Positions 54,297 through 62,600 of a DNA stretch of 64,000 nt are shown here, piece after piece. The stretch covers positions 1 through 64,000 of the forward strand of contig NZ_LIXZ01000006.1 in NCBI RefSeq assembly GCF_001305855.1, written 5' to 3'. Position 1 is the first letter of the stretch, and the number at the start of each line of letters is the position of its first letter. The stretch is from Rossellomorea vietnamensis. Lineage in GTDB: Bacteria; Bacillota; Bacilli; Bacillales; Bacillaceae_B. The notes under the pieces are model-generated. The model saw nothing but the letters and a program-made list of their open reading frames with translations. It had not been told where the DNA came from and ran no database searches. The translations under genes were made by a program, and so were the position numbers.

Positions 54297-55721
54297 TTGG
54301 CAGAAGAATATGATTTAGTCATTCTCGGGGGAGGTACAGGTGGTTATGTTGCTGCCATCCGTGCTTCTCAACTTGGATTAAAAACAGCAATCGTTGAAAA
54401 AGGAAAGCTTGGTGGGACATGCCTGCACAAAGGATGTATTCCAAGTAAAGCCCTTCTTCGCAGTGCTGAAGTATATGCAAGAGCTAAACACAGTGGAAAT
54501 TTCGGTGTGAAAATCAATGGGGTGGAACTTGATTTCCCTAAGGTTCAGGAAAGAAAAGATGGAATTGTCGAACAGCTTCATAAGGGCGTCCAACATCTCA
54601 TGAAACAGGGTAAAATCGATGTCTTTGAAGGACTTGGACGGATTCTCGGACCTTCCATCTTCTCTCCGATGCCCGGTACCATTTCCGTGGAAATGAACAA
54701 CGGGGAAGATAACGCGATGCTTATTCCGAAAAATGTCATCGTGGCAACAGGTTCAAGACCACGTTCACTGCCCGGTCTTGATATTGATGGTGAATATGTT
54801 TTATCTTCTGATGAAGCGCTTTCACTTGAAGCACTTCCGAAATCGATCATCATCGTTGGCGGTGGGGTCATCGGTATCGAATGGGCATCCATGCTTTCAG
54901 ACTTTGATGTCGATGTGACCGTTGTTGAATACGCTGATAAGATCGTACCGACAGAAGATCATGAAATTTCTAAAGAAATGCAGCGCCTGATGAAGAAAAA
55001 AGGCGTCAAAATCGTAACAGGTGCAAAGGTGCTTCCAGAATCCTTAAAAAAAGGGGACGGAGAAGTTACAATCAATGCAGAGCATAAAGGAGAAGAAAAA
55101 TCCTTTACTGCAGAGAAGATTCTTGTATCTGTAGGCAGACAAGCGAATGTTGAAGGTATTGGCTTAGAGAACACAGATATTAAAGTGGAAAAAGGCTTTA
55201 TTGAAGTGAATGATTTCTTCCAAACAAAGGAATCACATATTTACGCGATCGGCGATGTCATCGGTGGACTTCAATTGGCCCATGTTGCATCTCACGAAGG
55301 GATCACAGCCGTGGAACATATGGCAAACGAAAAGCCTCATCCGATTGACTATTCATTGATTTCAAAATGCATCTACAGTAACCCTGAGATTGCTAGCGTA
55401 GGGATTACCGAGCAGGAAGCGAAGGAAAAGGGATACAATCTTAAGGTCGGTAAGTTCAGCTTCAGAGCTATCGGAAAGGCACTTGTTTACGGTGAATCTG
55501 ATGGTTTTGTGAAGATCATTGCCGACAAAGATACAGAAGATATCCTGGGGGTTCATATGATTGGTCCCCACGTAACGGACATGATCTCTGAAGCAGGACT
55601 CGCTAAAGTATTAGATGCAACACCGTGGGAAATCGCCCACACCATTCACCCTCATCCATCCCTCTCCGAAGCAATCGGAGAAGCAGCACTGGCTGTAGAT
55701 GGAAAAGCAATTCATTCATAA
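54297..55721 (+). CDS. lpdV: Dihydrolipoyl dehydrogenase (E3) of the branched-chain complex
   Basis: A 474-residue flavoprotein disulfide reductase with FAD motif LGGGTGGYVAAIRASQLG, redox pair GGTCLHKGCIPSK, NAD motif VGGGVIGIEWASML, and C-terminal HPHPSLSEA with the catalytic His-Glu. It reoxidises dihydrolipoyl on BkdB. TTG 54297 follows AAGGGGG. Confidence 0.95.
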   Translation: MAEEYDLVILGGGTGGYVAAIRASQLGLKTAIVEKGKLGGTCLHKGCIPSKALLRSAEVYARAKHSGNFGVKINGVELDFPKVQERKDGIVEQLHKGVQHLMKQGKIDVFEGLGRILGPSIFSPMPGTISVEMNNGEDNAMLIPKNVIVATGSRPRSLPGLDIDGEYVLSSDEALSLEALPKSIIIVGGGVIGIEWASMLSDFDVDVTVVEYADKIVPTEDHEISKEMQRLMKKKGVKIVTGAKVLPESLKKGDGEVTINAEHKGEEKSFTAEKILVSVGRQANVEGIGLENTDIKVEKGFIEVNDFFQTKESHIYAIGDVIGGLQLAHVASHEGITAVEHMANEKPHPIDYSLISKCIYSNPEIASVGITEQEAKEKGYNLKVGKFSFRAIGKALVYGESDGFVKIIADKDTEDILGVHMIGPHVTDMISEAGLAKVLDATPWEIAHTIHPHPSLSEAIGEAALAVDGKAIHS

Positions 55722-55790
55722 TAAGACAATTTGGGAAAGGTAGGAGTCTAACTACCTTTCCAACATTAGATTGTGTAGGAGGTTAACAAA

Positions 55791-56789
55791 ATGGCAGAAA
55801 ATCGTCATGAAGCATTAGGACTTTCCAATGAGAAAGTATTAGAAATGTATGAAACCATGCTGCTTGCCAGAAAAATCGATGAGCGCATGTGGTTACTGAA
55901 TCGTTCGGGTAAAATTCCATTTGTCATTTCATGTCAGGGTCAGGAAGCGGCTCAAGTTGGTGCTGCATTTGCCCTGGACCGTGAAAAGGATTATGTGCTG
56001 CCGTACTATCGTGACATGGGTGTTGTATTGACATTCGGAATGACGGCCCAGGAATTGATGCTGTCAGGTTTTGCGAAAGCAGAAGACCCGAACTCAGGCG
56101 GTCGTCAAATGCCTGGTCACTTTGGACAAAAGAAGAATAATATCGTAACGGGTTCATCTCCTGTAACGACTCAAGTGCCCCATGCCGTTGGTATCGCGCT
56201 TGCAGGCAAAATGGAGAAGAAAGATGTTGTGACGTTTGTGACGTTCGGAGAAGGGTCTTCCAACCAGGGAGATTTCCATGAAGGGGCAAACTTTGCAGGT
56301 GTACATAAACTTCCTGTTATTTTCATGTGTGAAAACAATAAATATGCGATCTCGGTTCCGATTGAAAAGCAATTGGCCTGTGAGAAAGTATCAGACCGCG
56401 CCATCGGGTACGGAATGCCTGGAATCACAGTTGATGGAAATGATCCGATCGAAGTATACAAAGCTGTGAAGGAAGCCGCTGATCGTGGACGTCGCGGAGA
56501 AGGACCAACGCTTGTCGAGACGGTTTCTTATCGTTTGACTCCCCACTCCTCTGATGATGATGACAGAAGCTACCGCTCACCGGATGAAGTGGCAAAAGCG
56601 AAAACGAACGATCCGATCATCACATTTGGTGCTTATCTGAAAGAGACAGGCGTCATGAATGATGACATTGAGAAGGAAATCAATGATCGTATTATGAAGC
56701 TTGTAAACGAGGCAACGGATTATGCAGAAAACGCTCCATATGCTGAAGCAGAATCAGCGATGAAGTACGTTTACGCAGAAGAGAAGTAA
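55791..56789 (+). CDS. bkdAA: 2-oxoisovalerate dehydrogenase E1 alpha subunit
   Basis: A 332-residue ThDP-binding subunit with the ThDP/Mg motif GEGSSNQGDFHEGANFAGVHKLPVIF...NNKYAIS-type GEGSS...NN, and phosphorylation-loop-like YRLTPHSSDDDDRSY. With BkdAB it decarboxylates branched 2-oxo acids. AGGAGG lies before the ATG. Confidence 0.95.
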   Translation: MAENRHEALGLSNEKVLEMYETMLLARKIDERMWLLNRSGKIPFVISCQGQEAAQVGAAFALDREKDYVLPYYRDMGVVLTFGMTAQELMLSGFAKAEDPNSGGRQMPGHFGQKKNNIVTGSSPVTTQVPHAVGIALAGKMEKKDVVTFVTFGEGSSNQGDFHEGANFAGVHKLPVIFMCENNKYAISVPIEKQLACEKVSDRAIGYGMPGITVDGNDPIEVYKAVKEAADRGRRGEGPTLVETVSYRLTPHSSDDDDRSYRSPDEVAKAKTNDPIITFGAYLKETGVMNDDIEKEINDRIMKLVNEATDYAENAPYAEAESAMKYVYAEEK

Positions 56790-56803
56790 GGGGGAATTCA
56801 ATC

Positions 56804-57787
56804 ATGCCAGTAATTTCATACATTGATGCCGTAACCATGGCAATAAGAGAAGAAATGGAACGAGATGAGAAAGTCTTCGTTCTTGGTGAAGACGTAGGGA
56901 AAAAAGGTGGAGTATTTAAAGCGACTCACGGCCTGTATGACCAATTTGGTGAGGACCGTGTCATCGATACGCCACTTGCGGAATCGGCCATTGCAGGAGT
57001 TGGGATCGGAGCTGCCATGTATGGTATGAGACCGATCGCAGAAATGCAGTTTGCTGATTTTATCATGCCTGCCGTAAACCAAATCGTCTCTGAAGCGGCA
57101 AAAATCCGCTACCGTTCAAATAATGATTGGAGCTGTCCGATGGTCATTCGTGCACCTTATGGCGGTGGAGTGCACGGAGCACTTTATCACTCGCAATCCG
57201 TTGAAGCCGTCTTTGCCAACCAACCGGGATTGAAAATCGTGATGCCTTCCACTCCATATGATGTGAAAGGCTTATTGAAAGCGGCCATCCGTGACGAAGA
57301 TCCGGTATTATTCTTTGAACATAAACGAGCTTATCGTCTGATCAAGGGTGAAGTGCCTGAGGATGATTATACGCTACCGATCGGAAAAGCCGACGTGAAG
57401 CGTGAAGGAGAAGACATCACAGTTATCACTTACGGCTTATGTGTTCACTTTGCCCTTCAAGCGGCTGAAAAACTTGCCCAGGACGGAATTGAAGCACATA
57501 TCCTGGATTTACGTACCATCTACCCGTTAGATAAAGAGGCAATCATTGAAGCAGCGTCTAAAACAGGTAAAGTCCTTCTTGTGACAGAAGACAATAAAGA
57601 AGGAAGCATCATGGGTGAAGTTTCTGCGATTATCGCTGAAAATTGCTTATTCGAGCTTGATGCCCCGGTAAAACGCCTTGCAGGTCCCGACGTACCAGCT
57701 ATGCCGTACGCACCGACAATGGAAAAATACTTCATGATTAACCCGGACAAAGTCGAAAAAGCAATGCGTGAACTTGCAGAATTTTAA
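56804..57787 (+). CDS. bkdAB: 2-oxoisovalerate dehydrogenase E1 beta subunit
   Basis: A 327-residue transketolase-like beta subunit: VLGEDVGKKGGVFKATHGL, RVIDTPLAESAIAGVGIGAAMYGMRPIAEMQFADF and a C-terminal transketolase domain. It forms an alpha2beta2 heterotetramer with BkdAA. AAGGGGG precedes the ATG. Confidence 0.96.
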   Translation: MPVISYIDAVTMAIREEMERDEKVFVLGEDVGKKGGVFKATHGLYDQFGEDRVIDTPLAESAIAGVGIGAAMYGMRPIAEMQFADFIMPAVNQIVSEAAKIRYRSNNDWSCPMVIRAPYGGGVHGALYHSQSVEAVFANQPGLKIVMPSTPYDVKGLLKAAIRDEDPVLFFEHKRAYRLIKGEVPEDDYTLPIGKADVKREGEDITVITYGLCVHFALQAAEKLAQDGIEAHILDLRTIYPLDKEAIIEAASKTGKVLLVTEDNKEGSIMGEVSAIIAENCLFELDAPVKRLAGPDVPAMPYAPTMEKYFMINPDKVEKAMRELAEF

Positions 57788-57833
57788 TCACAGTCAACAC
57801 CAATTAAACGAAAGCAGTAGGGAGGGTTCCTCA

Positions 57834-59147
57834 TTGGGTATTGAAAATATGAAAATGCCTCAGCTAGGGGAAAGTGTTACAGAAGGTACAATTAGTAAAT
57901 GGTTGGTGTCACCTGGTGATACCGTTAATAAATACGATCCGATTGCAGAAGTTCAAACCGATAAAGTAAATGCAGAAGTGCCATCTTCCTTCTCGGGTAC
58001 CATTAAAGAATTAATTGCCGAAGAAGGAGACACACTTGAAGTCGGGGAAATCATTTGCTCCATCGAGATTGAAGGTGGAGGCGCTGCTCCTGCTGAAGAA
58101 GCTCCGAAAGAGGAGCCTAATGAAGAAGCTAAAGGATCTGCTCCAGCTAAACCGAAAGCTCCAACGAAAGATAGTGGAAATAAGGCCAGGTATTCGCCAG
58201 CCGTATTAAAACTGTCCCAAGAACATGACATTGACCTGAATCAGGTTGAGGGGACCGGTAACGGCGGCCGGATTACTCGTAAAGATTTAAAGAAAATCAT
58301 CGAATCAGGCTCAATCCCTAAAGCGGGAGATGCCCCAGCACCGAAGACTGAAGCTCAGGCTCCACAACAAGCGCCGGTAAAAGAATCAGCACCAGTGCAA
58401 CCGGCTAAACAACAAGCATCTGCAGCGAATGTCCCTGTCGTCCCTGGCGATATTGAGATCCCGGTTTCAGGCATCCGCAAAGCGATTGCCTCCAACATGG
58501 TACGCAGTAAACATGAAGCGCCCCATGCCTGGACGATGATGGAAGTGGATGTAACGAACCTGGTTGACTACAGAAATTCACTTAAGACAGAATTCAAGCA
58601 GCGTGAAGGATTCAATCTGACATTTTTCGCATTTTTCGTGAAAGCTGTCGCACAGGCTCTTAAAGAATACCCACAAATCAATTCCATGTGGGCAGGGGAC
58701 AAGATCGTTCAGAAGAAGGACGTCAATCTATCCATTGCAGTAGCTACGGATGATGCACTTTATGTTCCTGTGATCAAGAATGCTGACGAAAAAACAATCA
58801 AAGGAATCGCAAGGGAAATCACCGAGCTTGCAGGAAAAGTCCGAAGCGGTAAATTGACCTCTCAAGATATGCAGGGCGGAACATTTACGGTGAATAATAC
58901 AGGGTCATTTGGCTCGGTACAATCGATGGGTATTATCAATTATCCACAGGCCGCGATCCTTCAAGTGGAATCGATCGTAAAACGTCCTGTTGTCATGAAT
59001 AATGGGATGATTGCCGTCCGTGATATGGTTAACCTATGTATGTCACTCGATCACCGCGTACTTGACGGATTGGTATGTGGAAGATTCCTGCAACGCGTAA
59101 AAGAAATCTTGGAAAATACGTCGAAAGAAAACACATCTGTCTATTAA
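57834..59147 (+). CDS. bkdB: Branched-chain 2-oxo acid dehydrogenase E2 (dihydrolipoyl transacylase)
   Basis: A 437-residue E2 core. One lipoyl domain (Lys44 in VQTDKVNAEV), a Pro/Ala/Glu-rich linker, a peripheral-subunit-binding domain (ARYSPAVLKLSQEHDIDLNQVEGTGNGGRITRKDL), a second linker and the catalytic domain with SLDHRVLDGL. It passes branched acyl groups to CoA as fatty-acid primers. TTG 57834 has GGGAGGG 7 bases upstream. Its lipoyl group depends on LipM. Confidence 0.95.
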   Translation: MGIENMKMPQLGESVTEGTISKWLVSPGDTVNKYDPIAEVQTDKVNAEVPSSFSGTIKELIAEEGDTLEVGEIICSIEIEGGGAAPAEEAPKEEPNEEAKGSAPAKPKAPTKDSGNKARYSPAVLKLSQEHDIDLNQVEGTGNGGRITRKDLKKIIESGSIPKAGDAPAPKTEAQAPQQAPVKESAPVQPAKQQASAANVPVVPGDIEIPVSGIRKAIASNMVRSKHEAPHAWTMMEVDVTNLVDYRNSLKTEFKQREGFNLTFFAFFVKAVAQALKEYPQINSMWAGDKIVQKKDVNLSIAVATDDALYVPVIKNADEKTIKGIAREITELAGKVRSGKLTSQDMQGGTFTVNNTGSFGSVQSMGIINYPQAAILQVESIVKRPVVMNNGMIAVRDMVNLCMSLDHRVLDGLVCGRFLQRVKEILENTSKENTSVY

Positions 59148-59150
59148 TAG

Positions 59151-59193
59151 TGATAAGGACCGACCCTGGTAGGTTGGTCCTTATTTTTTTGTG
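59151..59193 (+). terminator. bkd operon terminator
   Basis: ATAAGGACCGACC pairs with GGTTGGTCCTTAT, followed by seven Ts. Confidence 0.87.
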
Positions 59194-59662
59194 TGTATGG
59201 ATAAATGGACTTATAAAACCAACATTTATTATGGTAATATTCGGGAAAAACGAGAAAATTATAACTGGAAGAATATTCTAGTCAGCCTTTCGTATTTCTA
59301 TTTAGGTCGTATTTCTAGTTTCTCATTCAAGTATTTTTGCCTCTCGAACTTCTCGCTCATTTTTTCTTTTCATCATTTATCAATAGATGCATAACCTCCA
59401 CTTTTAGCCTATTAAACCTGGCGATTACACAGAATTATTCCTGTAGTTATATTATGGGTGTGACTTTATCCTTATGAAAATAAGGGTATTCGTGACTTTT
59501 CAACTAATTACTGAATATTCAGATTTATTTCGACAGCAACTTACAACATTTTACAGTGACTCTTGGTTATCTTTGGTTTAACACCTACTATTTTCCATTA
59601 GAGGTGTTCAAGGAGGTGTCAGGTTTACCGAGTTGATCCGAAAAAGACTGGGAGGGAATTAG
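59194..59662 (+). promoter_or_regulatory. Long AT-rich leader of the subtilase gene
   Basis: About 470 bases without a convincing protein gene. It holds a hairpin (AACACCT 59580-59586 with AGGTGTT 59602-59608), a strong AAGGAGGTG at 59610-59618 with no well-spaced start codon, and a possible 9-codon frame TTG 59633 to TAG 59662 that ends exactly before the protease ATG. I could not pick a single promoter. Confidence 0.4.
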
Positions 59663-62600
59663 ATGTCAGGTAGAAAGCGTAAGGCAAGATGGTTATCCAT
59701 TGTACTCACCTTAGTCATGTTTGTCCCCTTGATGTTTCCATTCAACGCAGGGGCGGCGAATACCTCACAAGCGGCTCTATCGAAAGAAAAGCCATCCACA
59801 TCAGCAAATGAGTCAGCAAAAGTAAGTCCACAATCAAAAATCACAACAACTTTACAGGAACAATTTAAGAAAGAGAAACAGGTCACATACTTAGTGAAAT
59901 TCAAGGATCAGGTAGATACGGAGGCTGTAGCTAAAAAGGCGGCTGAAACAGCGAAAAAGCAGAAACTGTCTGCTAATAGTAAGAAATTATTGAAACGGAA
60001 TATGGTCGTCTCTGAGCTTCGCGCTAAAGCCCTTGAATCTCAAGCAGAAGTGAAAGAATACTTAGCGAAAGAGAAAAAATCAGGTGAAGTGAAGGAAATC
60101 AAAGACTTTTATGTTGTAAACGGAATGGCCGTTACAAGTACCAAAAAAGTCATGGAGAAGATTTCAACCTTTGCCCAAGTGGAAAAAATCCTGCCGAATG
60201 AAACGAGACAAATTATCCAGCCGGCCAAGGCAAAGGCCTCTTCATCAGCAGTGTTGGATAAGGAATCTCCAAAAAGTCCGGCATCGATCGAGTGGAATAT
60301 CGATCGGGTGGGGGCACCCGCGGTCTGGGAAATGGGAATCGATGGAGCAGGAACCGTCATCGCCTCCATTGACACCGGGGTACAATGGAACCACCCGGCA
60401 TTAAAAGAAAAATATAGAGGGTACGACCCTCAGAATCCTGATTCACCCGACAACGAATTCAACTGGTTTGATGCTACCGCAGGACAGAGTTCGCCATATG
60501 ACGACCAGGGTCATGGAACACACACTGTCGGTACAATGGTCGGGTCTGAGCCAGATGGCAGCAATCAAATCGGTGTAGCACCGGGTGCCAAGTGGATCGC
60601 GGTAAAAGCGTTCACGGCCGATGGTGGAACGGACGTTGATTTACTGGAAGCGGGAGAATGGATCCTGGCACCGAAAGATGCTGAAGGAAATCCACATCCT
60701 GAAATGGCTCCTGATGTTGTCAATAACTCATGGGGAGGTGGAGCCGGCCTCGATGAATGGTATCGGGATATGGTAAGTGCGTGGAGAGCGGCAGAAATAT
60801 TCCCTGAGTTCTCTGCAGGAAATACGACGTTATTCAATCCGGGAGGACCGGGGTCGATTGCGAATCCGGCTAACTACCCTGAGTCATTCGCAACAGGTGC
60901 AACGGATATTAACGATCGATTGGGAAGCTTCTCATTACAGGGGCCTTCTCCTTATGAAGAAATTAAGCCTGAGATTGCCGCACCGGGAGTGAATATCCGA
61001 TCTTCCGTTCCAGGTGGCAATTATGAGGGAGGCTGGAATGGGACATCAATGGCTGGTCCACACGTAACGGCAGTCGCTGCCCTGTTACGACAAGTGGATG
61101 CAAGCTTGACAGTGGATGAAATCGAAGAAATCCTTATGTCGACCGCTGTACCATTAACAGACGGAACATTCCCGGAGTCTCCAAATAACGGGTATGGACA
61201 CGGGTTGGTCAATGCATTTGATGCAGTATCATCCGTTATGAGCGGAATCGGTAAAGTAAAAGGACAGGTTTCAAAAGAAGGTGATGACACGGAAGCTCCT
61301 GTCATCAGTCATGACGCACCACAAGAAGCATTTAAAGAAATGAATCTGCCATTACAGGCAGAAGCAAGGGATAATGTCAGTGTGACGAATGTAACCCTGA
61401 ATTATCAAAATCAGGACGGCGAATGGGTAGAAGTCGAAGCCGGCAGAACATCAGGGGACTACACATCAGGAACATATGAAGCGGTCATCCCGGGTGAGGA
61501 CCTTATAGAAGATCAGGTCACGTACAAGTGGGTTGCGACGGACTTCGGTGGAAATGAAGTCGAATCTGATACTTATACTGTAAATCTGTTACCGGGTATC
61601 ACAGTTGGATATGAGCAGGACTTTGAAGCAGATCCGACTGGTTGGACATCGTACGGTCCAGGAAACAGCTGGGAGTGGGGCGTTCCGGCAAATGGTCCTG
61701 GAAATGCTTCTTCAGGGGAAAAAGTATATGCCACCAACTTAGACGGAACGTATGACAATAGTGCGAATATGTCACTTCAGATGCCTCCTATCGATTTACC
61801 TGAAGGAGAGAGCTTCCTGCAATTTAAACAGTGGCATGAACTGGAACGCAACTATGACTACGGCCATGTGTTTGTATCCACTGATGGTGAAGAATGGACA
61901 CAGGCACTGCGTGTAAACGGAAATACTGAAGGATGGATAGACGGAGAAGTGGATCTGAGTCAGTATGCAGGTCAACGTGTATACATTGCGTTCAACGTTA
62001 CCACCGATGGAAGTGTCACGAAGCAAGGCTGGTACCTTGATGATGTGAAGCTTAGCTCGGAATCAAACCTTCCAGCCAAGAAAATGAATCTTGGCCTGAA
62101 ATCCAAGGATGAAAAATCATCCTCTGTATCGAAAAAGCCAAGTGTAAATCCGGCTAAGATTACAGTGGAAAATGAAGTGAAGAAAGATGATAAGACGGAT
62201 GCATCAGTTCCGGCTCCTGTACTTCTTCCCCTGCAAGCAGAGGTAAGTGTATTGGAAACGGGTCGTTCCGTTTATACAAATCCGGCGAATGGATCGTATG
62301 AAATGACTCATGCAGCAGGTGAATTCACATTGCAGGCATCCACATACGGTTACAGATCCGAAACACAAAGTGTGACGATTGAAGCCGATCAAACATCTAC
62401 GGCCAATTTCACCCTTGAAGAAATCCCTCAAGGGAATATTACCGGAACCGTCACGAACGAAGTTACTGGAGAACCGGTTGAAGGAGCAACGGTCTTCGTT
62501 CTCGAAGATGCCGTAGTAGAGCCGGTTGAAACAAATGCAAATGGAGAATATGAATTAGAAGCTTACGAAGGGGACTACACCCTTAAAGTGGTTGCGCCTT

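Noticed and set aside
59510..59560. PhoP-like TTACA repeats before the subtilase gene
   Set aside because: Only two half-sites 11 bases apart; chance occurrence in AT-rich DNA is likely.
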